A DNA stretch of 64,000 nucleotides from Holacanthus passer (lineage: Eukaryota > Chordata > Actinopteri > Pomacanthidae): NCBI GenBank assembly GCA_025331565.1, contig JAFREQ010000181.1:310001-374000 (forward strand), given 5' to 3'. Shown here piece after piece: positions 35,712 to 47,830 of the stretch. Position 1 is the first letter of the stretch; each line of letters starts with the position of its first letter. Position numbers and translations under genes: made by a program. Below the pieces are notes generated by a model that saw nothing but the letters and a program-made list of their open reading frames with translations, was not told the DNA's origin and searched no databases.

Positions 35712-35730
35712 TGTGTGTGTGTGTGTGTGT
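35712..35730. repeat. short (TG)n microsatellite
   Basis: Pure TG run, 135 bp after the longer GT array. Confidence 0.95.
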
Positions 35731-36926
35731 TACCTGTGTGTTGTTTATCTTAACACTTAGTGAATGAACTTAGTTCCTGGTGGATTAACTTAAAAGAAGT
35801 GTTTTTTTCACACTTTACACACATGTATTTATTGCAATGAATTTGTTAAGCATCAACAGCCTCTCTGATGAAGACATTATACAATCTCCAGATCTCCCAG
35901 ATTACAGTTATCATCAAGGATACTCATTATGAAGCATTAGTTCAGCATCTTTTAAACAAAAATGCAGTCAGTGTTCGGAGCATGAAACAGTGTGAGAGGC
36001 TTCAGCAGCAGCTGAAGGCAGATGAGCTTCTGTCTGAATACAGAGATAATGTGAGGGTTATGAATTCCCTCGTGTTCATGTGTAACCAAAACACAAACTG
36101 TACAATGTCACACTCATGACCTACACAGATTGTACATGGTTTTATGATTTTCATCTGAAACTGAAAGAGGACTCATATTAGAGGCCTAAAAGGACTGCTT
36201 GTTTCTTTATATGCATATATGATTTTTTTTCCCAAAAGGCTGCTGTGGGGAACTGTTAGCGAGCGTAGGTCATACACTCTATCTGTTAGGTGGAGGTTGT
36301 GTCTGTAGGATGCAAAGTCTGTGGGAAGATGTCTCTTCAGGTGGGTTGACCCGGAGCAGGTGTACTGGTGGGCTAAAAAGGAAGGCACACAGCAGATGAC
36401 AGCCTGATTGCATGGCACAGAGACTCGAGGTGGCAACGGAATAATCTGTGTATCGCTGCCTTTTCTGGATGAGTTGCTGTATTTCCCTGTTGCCACCACT
36501 CTCAAACCTGTTGCTGAAAGGAGGGATATATGCATGAGTTGATCTGTGGGAGTGGGATATCATCTCTAACTGATGTGGCTCCAGCCCTGGAGAGTCCCTG
36601 CAAGGGAAAAGAATACCAGCCTTCATCCCACCTGCTTCACACACCTCTGTTCACCTCCACAATATTATACCGGAGAATCCTGGACTTCATTCCCAATTCA
36701 TCACAACTGAGCTTAACTCTCCTTCTCTCTCTCCTCCATCTGTATTCATTCACAACCCATCAATGCGTCTTACCAATGCAACTTCTTCCCTCTCTCGTAG
36801 TTTTGTTTCCTGCCATTTCTCTCTTCTCTCCTGTCATTTTCTGCAGGTACATCTGCCTCCAGAGCTGCAGAGTCTGGACCCGTGTTTACAAGCCTCCCAC
36901 TGCCCACAAGTCTCTGTTTAACACAC

Positions 36927-36927
<1 letters not shown>
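35731..36927. other. gene-free stretch
   Basis: No gene recognised. The long plus-strand frame 36530-37096 (188 codons) is open because it runs through pyrimidine-rich sequence, ATT and CT arrays; I do not regard it as a gene. Confidence 0.7.

Positions 36928-36961
<34 letters not shown>
36928..36961. repeat. (ATT)11 microsatellite
   Basis: Uninterrupted ATT units. Confidence 0.97.
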
Positions 36962-36962
<1 letters not shown>

Positions 36963-37011
36963 ATTTGTGGATTGTAGTATTGCATGTTCTCTCCCTCCCT
37001 CCCCTGCTCTA

Positions 37012-37014
<3 letters not shown>

Positions 37015-37059
<45 letters not shown>
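37015..37059. repeat. (CT)22 microsatellite
   Basis: Uninterrupted CT run ending exactly where the retroelement body at 37062 begins. Confidence 0.97.
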
Positions 37060-37061
<2 letters not shown>

Positions 37062-37062
<1 letters not shown>

Positions 37063-37172
37063 AGCCTGGTTCTGTTCCGAGGTTTCTGCCTGTTAAAAGC
37101 AAGTTTTTCCTCACCACTGTCGCTAAGTGCTTGTTCATGATGGGAACTGTTGGGTCTCTATAAGTAATATTA
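37062..37172 (+). mobile_element. LINE/SINE body fragment (GAGCCTGGTTCTG-type)
   Basis: GAGCCTGGTTCTGTTCCGAGG, TTTCTGCCTGTTAAAAGC, AGTTTTTCCTCACCACTGTC, GCTAAGTGCTTGTTCATGATG and GGGAACTGTTGGGTCTCT follow a very common teleost retroelement segment that normally lies just upstream of the tail seen at 25081-25174. The tail is missing here. The CT array directly upstream is typical for this family. Confidence 0.85.
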
Positions 37173-38658
37173 TAATTTTTTTTCTCTTTTATTCATTTTG
37201 CCACTTGTTTTTCTTGTGTGTATTTTAGTAGTAGTAGTAGTTGTAGTCTGAATCACATTAAACTGTCTATAGCTTTTAGGTCAGGGGTTGTCCTTCCGAG
37301 TGGGAGTTTCCATAAACCTACATGGTTGTGTTGATCTCTTACTGTGGTGCTGACCTTTCTTTTAAGAATTTTGCACTCCAGTAATGGATCATATGTGTTG
37401 TAATTCCTTTGTGGATCTGATTTTATAGGTGTTATGTTTAACATTGTTTGTGTGTAAATGTATGTGTAAAAATATTTAGCAAATGTAATTATACTGTTTA
37501 CATTCAAAAAGACACATACATATAGTATGAAAATGATTCAAAGGTCTATAAAGCATAAACTCAGACCTTACATTAATAAAGTCCACATCACACACACACA
37601 TCTTTCAGTTTTGCTGTTCTTCACATATGTTCATGTCTTCAGTTATGGCGCCTTCAGTGTAGACCCCTACTGTGTTTTATGTCCTGTTGATATAAAAGTC
37701 AATCTTACTTTTTAATATGTTTTGGAGGAAACACAACTGGATTACATTCACAGTAAATTCAGGTTGGTGGTCTGCCATACAAAGCACATGACTTTGATGT
37801 CCAAGCCCATAGTTTGTTTTCTGTCTCATGCTTTAAGTGAGTACAATAACCAAGACCGAGGTCCCTAACCCTAACCAAGAAGCATTAAAGCGTGCCATGC
37901 AAACTGCAATCATGTTTGGGTTGCCAACAGTGGGACTTGCAATAAAATCAAATGAAAAACCTTGAACATTTCGTGTCACTACCTTTGCAAATCATTACCA
38001 AATCATTTAGCTGATGCAAATTATTAATACGAATGTAATTTGCAGAAGACAGGCTTTGTGTCCACTGTGCAGGGCCACTTTGTCCACAAGGATGTCAGAC
38101 CTGAGTATGGCCATTACAGTCTGACAGAGAATGGCAGTGTTGTTGTACAGGATCATGATGTCAGATGAGGTTAATGTGTTGTTCCTTTCTTGTCACCACC
38201 AATAGGAGAGAGTGCCAAGGATGAATCCCTGGTCAGGATGAATCAAAAGAAGCCGGTTTTGCACCCATACAATACAGTGCGTTTGATATATTTAAAGCAC
38301 ATTTACATTCAGATGTCTAGAGCTGAAATGTACTTTGCCACTGTCCACTTAAACCATGTATCGCCAAGCTTGGTGTTTACACAAGAATTCTCAGCCAACA
38401 AAACTGTTATAAAACCCACTGGCTTATTTCAAAAATGTGGGGGTCACCAAACGGGTTACCAAAGGCCCTTTTTAATAGTTACTGGAGAGCTGACATTTAT
38501 GGTTTTCATCTTACCAATTTTCTTCTGTTGCTCTTGCCATGCAGGAAAACATTTAAATTGTTCTGAGGAGCTCAAATAATCATGTATGTCTTGCAGGGTC
38601 TTTACTGTATATACCTGCAAATGTCATTAGTTCATAGTGCATGAGTTTCATCCATTCC
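37173..38658. other. gene-free stretch
   Basis: No gene recognised. A short TAG run lies at 37228-37240. A CCTAACCCTAACC motif at 37863-37877 is too short to be telomeric sequence. Confidence 0.7.
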
Positions 38659-38817
38659 TCAGTTCTCCAATAACTGCATCATGGCTCTTAAAGCTTTTTC
38701 CAGGGATCTGAAGTATGAATGGAGAACAGGGTGGAGCTTGTGCTCCGTCTCAAGGGCAGGCATGACAGACAGCCAGAGGATCGTACAGAGGATCCCCAGG
38801 AGCCACTTATACTGCAT
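38659..38817 (-). CDS. candidate small ORF or exon with signal-peptide-like start
   Basis: The minus strand encodes 52 residues from Met at 38817. It starts MQYKWLLGILCTILWLSVMP and continues ALETEHKLHPVLH, ending QLLEN before a stop. Residues 1-20 look like a secretion signal (Lys at position 4, a Leu/Ile core, Ala at about position 21), followed by an amphipathic stretch. The frame stays open further 5' to 38871. A CATATGCAG acceptor-like site (about 38814-38826) overlaps the Met, so an internal exon is also possible. I do not recognise the protein, see no good donor, and chance cannot be excluded. Confidence 0.2.
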   Translation of the reverse strand: MQYKWLLGILCTILWLSVMPALETEHKLHPVLHSYFRSLEKALRAMMQLLEN

Positions 38818-38871
38818 ATGAGAAAATGTGGTTGATTCATTTGTTAGAATAAAAAAAACTACAGCTCCCAT

Positions 38872-40602
38872 GAATTTTTATGTGGGTATAGACTGCCCAT
38901 TTTTAACACACAGAAAACGGCCTGTCCTCAGTCCACACACATGAAAGCCCTGTGTGTCAGTGAATGAGTTTTGACTGAGACAATTAACCTGACAGTTGCA
39001 GTACCTCCAGCCAGCAGCTAAAGCTCATCCACCCAGGCTGCAAGGTGTCAGCCAGCAGGCATGTTTTGCCCCTGTCCCAAAATAATCAACCCACCAATCA
39101 GCATGTGTGCTATGTACCACCAGAGTACATAATGAGGCCGGAGTAAAACACCATATGATGTCCACTGGTGTATTTTCATCTTCCTGCTCTCTCCCATTTA
39201 TCAGAACCTTCACACAGAGCTGTGGAACAGATTTCTGATGCCTTTATGGTGTAAATGGTGCTCTGTCTTTATTTTCATTTATTTATTTTTATTTTTCTTA
39301 CTGAGAATCAAAGGTAAAAATCACCACCAGCGGTTGTTGGAGCAACCAGTGTTTCAGATTCCTCATCTTAAGTTTCATGACAGAGGACATGTGAAATTCT
39401 GTGATTTATCGGCATCTCCTGGACTCACTTCCTTGGTCTAGCTCATTGCAGCAACTGTAGCCGCCCCAGTAGGTGAAGCTTTATTATACAGGTTCATAAT
39501 TCATAATTCATAATTTGCTGTAAATAACTATGTATTTTGGCACTAATTAGGACAAAGAAAGATTTTAAACCCAAGAAAATGTTAAGTCATTGTTCATTTA
39601 TTATTGGACACTTTATTCTCCTTATAACTGGCTTTGTATGCTTGTCTGTGGACAAAATAGCAGTGTTTTTTGCATGTCCAGCTGATCTGCTGTGCACTCA
39701 CTAAAATACTCTATTGGTTGCAGTAGCTAATTTATTAACGAGAAGAAACTGAGCACCAATTCATCCCTGTGTTGACTCATAGTTCTCTCAAAAAATGTCT
39801 CAGAAATTCTTTGGAAATTGAACTTTCTTAAATGTGGCAAGGTAGATTTGAAAACACATTCTTTTGTCCATTTGATCTTCTGTCCACAATAAGCTGGTGT
39901 TAACACCAGGGCTTTTTTTTCAGTCTCCAGAGTGGATTATTTTAATAAACAGCAGCTTCACGTTTTATTGTAGACAGAGACAAAGGAGCTCTTGTGAAAC
40001 TACGCCACAAGCGTTATTTGTAACTCACTTTGTGCTGACTCATTCTAAATGTCAGTATAGACGATCATACCGGTGTACAGGGATTTTAGAAATAACACGG
40101 TCATGAGTCCAAATTCCCCCAGAAGAAACCCACCCTCCTAAGACTTTTGACCAGGCCAAAAAACAGCCGACTTAATGAAGACGTGTAATATGTGCTTATA
40201 AAATGCTATTTAATACTCATCCAGTGTTCTGACACCATAAATAGAAATATATAAATGAGAACAACTAAATCATGAGCTTGGCTGTACAGTAGATGGAAAG
40301 CTTGATGAAAATGAGCTGAAAAAGCTCATGTGGATGTGCATGTTGTTTTCAGAATACATTAAAACATTAGCAGCTTAATCTCAGTATATTATGTATTCTT
40401 CTTCAAGGCCTTTCACCTTTGTTTGTCGTGATCATATAAAATGATACTCCCTATGTTTTGTAGCTCTTCCATATCAATTTTATAACCCATCAAGGCAATA
40501 AGCCAGTGAATGACCTCGATACGAAAGATAGTCCAGAGGCCAGGGAGAAACACTCTCGATCATCAGACATACTGAATAATTAGATAACACTGACTAACTG
40601 AA
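38872..40602. other. gene-free stretch
   Basis: No gene recognised. TCATAAT is repeated three times at about 39494-39514. Confidence 0.7.
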
Positions 40603-40689
40603 CTGCCTTTGCCCAGTGCATGCTGGGACGTGCTATAGACCCCTGGGACCCTGAACAGGATAAGGAGCATTGAAAATGGATGGATGATT
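40603..40689 (+). mobile_element. LINE 3' end (CCCAGTGCATGCTGGGA-type) with GGATGGAT tail
   Basis: TTTGCCCAGTGCATGCTGGG, ACGTGCTATAGACCCCTGGG and ACCCTGAACAGGATAAGG lead to AAAATGGATGGATG. This is the standard 3' terminus of a fish non-LTR element whose copies usually end GATAAGCGGxxAGAAAATGGATGG. It is a 5'-truncated fragment of about 87 bp. Confidence 0.85.
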
Positions 40690-41778
40690 GAATTAATAAG
40701 TTTAAATGAAGCAAATTAAATGAGTCTTTAAAGAGGATGCAGTATGCAGTGCAGGAATCAGAACACTGAGAGCTATGCATATGAATGATAAAGTTTGTTA
40801 TGATGGCAGAGTTTCCTTCACATGAGCCAATTGCATTCAAGATAATAGATTGCCTTTTTAGAAAATAATTTCTTTTTTCATCAACCTTGAAAACATAATT
40901 GAGTCCTTGAGGCAGTAAACCAGAAGTCCATTCAGAGATTTGGGGCGAGTGCTATTTACCAATTTCATCTCTGAGTGGGTGTTCTGTACTTTCATATTTC
41001 AATAACAGGAGTGTACATTGAGGCTATTCATAACATTTGCCCTCCTTTAAAACATGGAAACTGTATTTCTTTTCAGTGCTTCTCGGTATTATTAAAATAT
41101 TCAACTCAATGAAAAGAAGAAAAAACAAACAAAATATCATAGAAAAAGCCTGCCCTCAATGTGAGCAATCACTGAGAAGCAACCTTGAAAAGGTCAGTTT
41201 TTGTTCTTGCAACACAGAAAAGGTAAAATTTGAGGGTAACATCTCTTGCATTTTGTCAAAGCATTATAGTCGGATCTGAATTTAATGATGATAATTTACC
41301 ATAAAATACAGTATTTAATGGGCAGAGTTTGTCAGAAACCTCAAAACTGCTCGACCCACTGATGTGTGCATGTTGTTTCAGCAGTTTAAATACTGTTCTG
41401 CTAAACTTCGTATGATATGCTGATCTTTAATATATGATCTATGAAATCAGATAATATAGCATCATAGCAATTTATCAATCAATTTCACATTTATTTAACA
41501 CCCAAAAAGTGAAAAAGAAATAAAATAAAGAAAGGTCTTAGCACCATAGACACACATGTAGACAGGATGGGGACAGGCCCTCTTATCTTTTCAAGAGTAA
41601 ATAGCAGGTTTGCTATTTCATGACCAGCACACAATCTGCCTTGCTCCTCCTGAGGGCTGAGGTTCAACTGTCAGCTAGAGCCTCCTTTCCAGTACCCTGG
41701 CATAGGCTTTCCTGGGAGGCTGCATAGTATGATACTCAGATAATGAGTGCTCCACACCCTGTGGTCCATCTTGTCTGT
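40690..41778. other. gene-free stretch
   Basis: No gene or named repeat recognised. Confidence 0.7.
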
Positions 41779-41807
41779 CATCCATCCATCCATCCGTCCA
41801 TCCATCT
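41779..41807. repeat. (ATCC)n microsatellite
   Basis: TCCA units with one TCCG interruption. Confidence 0.95.
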
Positions 41808-41945
41808 GTTGGTTAGTCCACCATTTTGGTCTAGACTGAAATGTCTTAGCAACTATTGAATGAATTACGATGATATTTTGTATAGATATTTCATGGTCTC
41901 TGGACTTTGGTGACTGCCTGAACTTTCCTCTATTGCTACAAGTGG
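41808..41945 (-). repeat. family A fragment, inverted
   Basis: CCACCATTTTGGTCTAGACTG, AAATGTCTTAGCAACTATTG and TTTCATGGTCTCTGGAC are the complement of the distal part of family A (GTCTGGACCAAAGxGGTGG, seen at 14610-14632). A further short piece (GCTTTGGTGATCCCCTGAC, 42193-42212) suggests the copy was split. Confidence 0.7.
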
Positions 41946-42268
41946 GTCAAGCAGTTTTCATTTATTCTGTGAAATATCTTGGTTGGTGCAAAAGTCAACA
42001 CAGACATTCTTAGTAATGTCAATGTACATTATAAACAGTATTTGCAATAATATGCATTTTAGTGTGCTGGTTTGGCTCTGTTTATATGTACTGTCGACGG
42101 TTAGAGATAGGTTGTCAACTTGCATGACTAGAAGTTGTATGGAACATGTAACAATGACTTCCATACCTGCCTGAACTACTGCGAGGTGCCATTAGCTTTG
42201 GTGATCCCCTGACTCCTCTCCTCTAATCATTCGTCAAATTGTCATTCTTTGTCAATGACAAAATACTC
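41946..42268. other. gene-free stretch
   Basis: Between a family A fragment and a Tc1 copy. Apart from the short family A piece at 42193-42212 I see nothing. Confidence 0.6.
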
Positions 42269-42569
42269 TATGATACTATCACCTGTTACCAATGAATCTG
42301 TTTACCTGTGGAATGATCCAAACAGGTGTTTTTGGATCAGTCCACAACTTTCACAGTCTTTTGTTGCTCCTGTCCAGCTGGTTTGAAACATGTTGCTGCC
42401 ATCAAATTCAGAATAAGCAGATATTTACAAAAAATACTTAAGTTGATGAGATAAAACGTTAAATGTATTGTCTTTGTACTGTTTCAATGTCAAGTAGGAT
42501 TGGCAACATTACCACATTCTATTTATTTATGTTCCACACGGCGTCTGAACTATTTTGGAATCAGGGCTG
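42269..42569 (-). mobile_element. Tc1-derived non-autonomous element, copy 2 (left part missing)
   Basis: Starts inside the element at ATGATACTATCACCTG and runs colinearly with 62890-63181. It ends in a readable terminal repeat (TATTTTGGAATCAGGGCTG, followed by TA). The transposase-like part present in the other two copies is absent. Orientation is the same as copies 1 and 3. Confidence 0.85.
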
Positions 42570-45500
42570 TATAATTTGCTCTGTTGTAAGGTGCAGTCGT
42601 CTCATATTTATAAATCAAAACACTTCTGACAACTTGAGACAGTGAATCGATAAAGAGGCAGCAGTTCCTTACCTGCCTATTTAAAATTTCATCTGAATGT
42701 TGCTTTAACCTTATTAACATTGTACTGAAGTTACTGTATGAGCATTGGAGTCACAATCCTCTGTATCACTGTCTGAATAATGATGGAGTTGCTAGCAGCA
42801 CAGAGAAATGAGTATGGATTTATATCCGCTAATAAACACAGGCGGGATAATAGTATTGATTTATGGCTGGCTTAATGACACAATGGAACAGGGCCTACAG
42901 GCTTGTGAAGGATTTGGCAGTGACCTGTGTTTGTTGCTGTGTTACAATAATTTGTTGTGTGTTCGTGCTGTCAGACAGGTCCTCCACCACTAACACACTG
43001 AGCTGAAGACGACTGATTAATGAGGGCTGAAACCGATAAACTACCAGTGATTCTAAGAAGAAAAAAAAGAGGTGGAGGAAGACGGCTCACATTAATTCTC
43101 TGAGTGTGTGCATGTGTGTGTGTGTGTTGTCCAGTGCTACCACAAAAGAAGTTCATTAACTTGTAATCCACTTTGTGTGTACTGTGTGTGTGTGTCTGCA
43201 AGATTATTTTTGTGCCCCTGCTATTGTGGACTTGCAGGAGCTCAAAGACATCAATAGACTCTGTCAATAGACCTAACCCGGCAATAGAATGACTTAACCA
43301 GAATGCCTTAGTAAATAGTTATATAAGACTGTTTGTGCGTCTGTATGCATGTCTGTGTGTGTATTTTATGCTGTGTGTTTGTGTCCTTTTTTCAATCAGG
43401 AAAAACTAGAGCAACTCTCCCCTCCATGGCAGACAGCAGTAGCAGGGTAGCATGTTATATAAATCCTGCTCCCTCTCACAAAAACACTTTTTTAAAGCCT
43501 CAGAAAATCATCACATCTTCACAAACTTCCTGGGTGTTTGTACTTTCTCACCTTTCAACTGCAGCAAAGCAGGGTAATTGAAACAGCTGGGTCTAAAACC
43601 TTGAAACTACATTACTGGATCTCAATGTATGTTCCACTAAAAACACAACATTCCTAAACCATATTCTCATTTTAACCTTGACTCTAAATTTAAACCTAAA
43701 CCCCAAGTCCTAGACTTAATCTATTTCTAGCCATTGAGGGGCTTGGTGCTCATTTTTTGTAAAAACATTTCTTAGTTGAACCTTGACAACAGCCAACCCA
43801 TTTCACTTGAACAAACTGCTAGAAAATGGTCACCTGAGCAAAGTGCTGGCAAGCTAACGTACCTGAGGGCTCATTCAGAGAAACAACCGACACGAAAGCA
43901 CGCTTGTGGTTTCGACAACTTGGATCTTATTTTCATTTTCATTTCATATCATGGCAACATTGTCGCCAAGTCTTACAATGCAAAAACATGAACAATCAGA
44001 TGATCACATTTACCATTCACCATTTGTTTTGGTTTCCTCTTTCAAGTACGCTTGACTAACCTGTAGGTTTGTTTCCAAGCATGTCTCATCATGCTTGTGT
44101 TTCTTGCCCTGTTGGGTTTGTCGTGTTCCCAGATCTCAGCAACTGACCTCTAGAAACCAATGTTATATGATGGCCAAAACTATGAAACTAATATCCAAGT
44201 TCATCTGAACACGAATGAGCTATGTCAGAAAAAAACAAAATCGGGTATTTTTAAGATTAGTTTAATTATTTTTGGACCAATTACTCCCAAAATTATGGAA
44301 CCTTTTTCATGAACAAACTGAGATTCCAAAAGTGGTAGTTATTCATATAGTTTGGTATCACAAATGATACCACTTTATCATAAAGTTGATCACTGCAGAA
44401 AAGTGATGTCACATCTTGTATCCTAAGTGCATCTCAAATGTGTATTCTTGCTCGAAGAAGCAAGTTCAGAAAATCTGATCTTTGATTGTATGTCTGGCCC
44501 TGCTGTTGCACTGAATTGAGGATCTGCCCCTGGCTCATTCAGCAGTTGTCAGGCTCAGTCATTGAGGATGTACTGTTTGTTAAATGTGGAGCATCATGGT
44601 TGTCAATTATTATGAATGTTAACAATGACAGACTTAAGTAAGCATATTTGCTATAGTCAGTGTGACTTTGAACATCCTTTAGGCTGTGTTATAGTAAGTG
44701 ACACCAAGCAGATTTCTTTGGATTGGATTCAGATCTGTCAAACCATTTGGCAGGTGCCTCAGCTCATATTGTAGTTAGCTCTGCTTGGAAACAACCCAGT
44801 CAGCATACATGCAGGCATATGCATATTAACCTGTGCAGATTGAGGAGGTGCTGTCATTGGAACTCCCAGCAGGACAAATCTAGATTTTGATCAACTTCTT
44901 TCATGTGATTAGGTGGTCTACCCACTGCCAATGCCTCCTGCAGCTGCTTCATAGTACAAGTTGTAGCCGGTTCTTGAATTTTTCAGAAGTAGTATATTAT
45001 ATAGTATGGTAATACAGGAATAATGTGGTTTCATGTTAATCAAAGGAAACCAAATATTAGCCTGTTGACTGTCAAGTACAGATGCATTTCAAAAATTGGA
45101 ATTGCTAAAACAGCTTCTCCATCAACTCATTTTCATAAAACATTTCAGGTTGGGTGAATAATTGTGATCAAAATGATCACTATTTAGTCTTGGACCTCCT
45201 TTATTTTGTGCTTGATCGAACATAAACCCTTCGTAAATCTCACTTTAACCCTGTGCCCAAATCTTAATCCTAAACTATTCCCTTGATCAAAAATTAGGGA
45301 TGTCTAAAATGTCCTCATGCTGAGGGTCTAAAGCTTAAACCAGTTTTTAAAAGAGCTGTGAGATCACACATCAGACACACATATATCCTCTATTCTCTGG
45401 CTTTCGCTCAATCTTTTCTATCTAAAGCCCAGAGTTCATTTGTGTCTCTGTCCAAAGGAGAGGGATTTGTAGCAGCCATTCAGTAACAGCCATTTGCATT

Positions 45501-45634
45501 GGTCTCTGGCTGTTAGCAAAATAGAGAGAAGCAGTGGGAGTCTTAAGTTCCTTTCACACAACATGAACATATCTAGACATTACCCGGAGGAGCTGGATGT
45601 GAGAATGGAAATGTCCAACAGTCTTTACCCTGCC
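42570..45634. other. gene-free stretch
   Basis: No gene recognised. TG-rich short tracts lie at 43104-43128 and 43178-43196. Positions 43655-43735 and 45215-45335 contain degraded CCTAAACC/TTAACCCT wording of a common fish repeat. A small perfect hairpin (TGGTATCA-CAAA-TGATACCA) sits at 44353-44372. Confidence 0.65.
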
Positions 45635-45676
45635 AGCTCCCTAGTATAAAGTCTGTGTATGTTGTACTAGGGAGCT
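45635..45676. other. perfect 12-bp inverted repeat (hairpin)
   Basis: AGCTCCCTAGTA (45635-45646) and TACTAGGGAGCT (45665-45676) are exact complements around an 18-nt centre. One wobble and two A-T pairs can extend the stem inward. There is no T-run, so it is not a terminator. It could be an RNA stem-loop, a cruciform or the fold of a repeat. Confidence 0.9.
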
Positions 45677-47644
45677 ACTAATGTCTGATTGAACCTATGT
45701 GTGAATAGAGCAGATCATTCTGCGGAGAATTCATAGGAGCAAGTGCTGATGATGATGTTGATGATGACGTGTAATGACTCCAACGAAAATGTCTGCAAAC
45801 TTGGTTGAGCGACAGCCTACTTTTTGAATCTGTTCCTGCCTCCTACACACTCAGGCCAGGTGCCGCCCCTCACCTTAACAAAGGTGAGAATGCATCTAAC
45901 TTGGACAATCTCCTGTTGTATGCTACATGTGTGAAAGGGCAACCTGATTCCCCAGAGATTGTTCAGATGCTGCTCATCCAACACCACTGACCTCTCTCCT
46001 CTCAACTCCCCCCATTTACCTCATTCCAATTTTCACCCCAGCCTAGACTAACACAAAGGCTGTAAACTGAATGAGCAGCGGGAGTCCAGCAAGGGGAGGG
46101 GGATTAAACTTACGAGTGGGGGGGCGACAGAGGAAGCAAGGCAAAAGATGGGGCAGAGAGGGAAGATGAGGAGGAGGAGGATGAGACTGGATCTGTGTTT
46201 ACTGGCTTTCAGTGACTTGGCTAACAAGCCGTGTTCAAAGCCAAGAGAGCCAACAATGCTGACCGACTTTAGCTGATGCTAATTAAGCTGAATACTTAAT
46301 AACAAGAGCACATTTTTGAGTCAGCACATTTTCTGGATTTGAAAAGCAAACTGCGTCAAACTCTGAAAAAAAGTAAAATAACATAATTAATAGCTCAGTA
46401 ACTCTCTGCTACAGCAGAAAAGATAAAGTCACAGCTAGTATACATTTACCAAGGCCTATAACATCAGGAAATGATTGAGACTAAACAATATAATGTGAAT
46501 CAAATAATATAAGGCTGAGATTACATGAATTACCTCATCAGGAAAAACCTTGAAATCAAAGAGAAACATCAGCAGTAGCCAACAATATCATCTGTCTTTG
46601 CCTTCCAAAATGCTACAAATCAGTGTTGAAAAAATTAATCTGTTTTATTTATTTATTTATTTATTTCTAACTCAAGGCATGTTTGGCCACAGTTTAGAAC
46701 AGGTCAATACTCCAGCAACACTTCAGCTTGTGGCCTTCACGCAGGGTCATCATTAAATCCAATTACAAGAAGGTGTTTAAAAAAGTCTATAAAACAGCCC
46801 ATCAAATACTGTACATACACATGCATATCAGCCCTCTGGCCTTACAGACATAAGTGGGTTGGGTATATGGCCATGTGGCTTCAGGCCAATCACATTCCCA
46901 ACCTGATAGAGAGACAAGGGGAGGGACATGTAAACATATTTGGCATGGTTGTAAAAAGCAATATACAGTATACATATAAATACATTGCAAGTGTTTTCTT
47001 GGTAAGATTTAGGAAAAGAAAAAGGTAGTCATGTTTGATAACACATGTTCTTCATCAATGTTTAAGATGAACCAATGTTGACTAGGATACAGGAAACAAA
47101 CCTGTGTTAAAATGTGACATTTTGTTGTCCCATCCATGGCAACCTCCTCCCTCTGCAGCCTTTGTGACATTATAAAATCACACTTCTTCCTTCTTTGCTC
47201 GTGACAAACAAGAGTCAAAGTTTCTCCTATTTCTGAGCAAGCATTTAATTATGTGAGGGATTTGACCAAGTTGCTCAAGGATTGGATTTGGTCGTTCAAA
47301 ATTGGATCTGGCTTAGCAATGATGGACTCACAGAGGGCAATAAGGCCGAATTTATTTGTGAACATAAAGAGTGCAGGCAACAGAAAACTGAATGTTTTGT
47401 ATTGACAGAGGGGTCGAGACAGTGGTCGATCTGGCAACAGAGCTCAAACATGCACTTTTTAGAGTGTAAACAAAGTTTTTGCCTACTGATACACAAACAC
47501 ACACCTCTGACCCATGATCCTGCTCTGCTAGCTGCTACAACCTACAAGCTAATGAATCACATTCTATGGAGGGATACATTTCTCAATATACCCACAAATA
47601 CTCCATGAGTCATCAAAAATATTTTACATGAGTTAAAGAAGGCG
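45677..47644. other. gene-free stretch
   Basis: No gene recognised. A GAT-rich patch lies at 45748-45768, a purine-rich patch at 46078-46185 and a (TTTA)n run at 46644-46666. Confidence 0.7.
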
Positions 47645-47830
47645 ATCAAAAGCCTCATTCCCACTGGATGGTCAGTTCAACTCCACTTAAGTCACTTTAG
47701 GTACCGGGTACTTCTCGCATCTGTTTTCCACTGCAGAAAAGACCTCCTCAATGTAGGTGGCATTATCATCCGATCATCATGAAATTGCCATGACATCACT
47801 TTGACATGACATCATCAAACTCACAAACAC
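47645..47830. repeat. possible DNA-transposon terminal fragment
   Basis: CATTCCCACTGGATGGTCAG, TTCAACTCCACTTAAGTCAC, TTTAGGTACCGGGTACTTCTC, TTTTCCACTGCAGAAAAG and GTAGGTGGCATTATCATCCG resemble the end of a fish miniature element (GGTACxxGGTACTTTTxTCGCAT wording). I found no matching inverted end downstream, so this is tentative. Confidence 0.4.

Noticed and set aside
36530..37096. 188-codon plus-strand frame, the longest in the window
   Set aside because: It runs through pyrimidine-rich sequence, (ATT)11 and (CT)22, giving Leu and Ser runs, and ends inside a retroelement fragment.
37863..37877. CCTAACCCTAACC, telomere-like
   Set aside because: Only two units, embedded in ordinary sequence; similar wording is part of a common fish repeat.
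38041..38200. Segment open on both strands (for example VSTVQGHFVHKDV on plus)
   Set aside because: Looks weakly protein-like but matches no family I know, and the frame is short on both strands.
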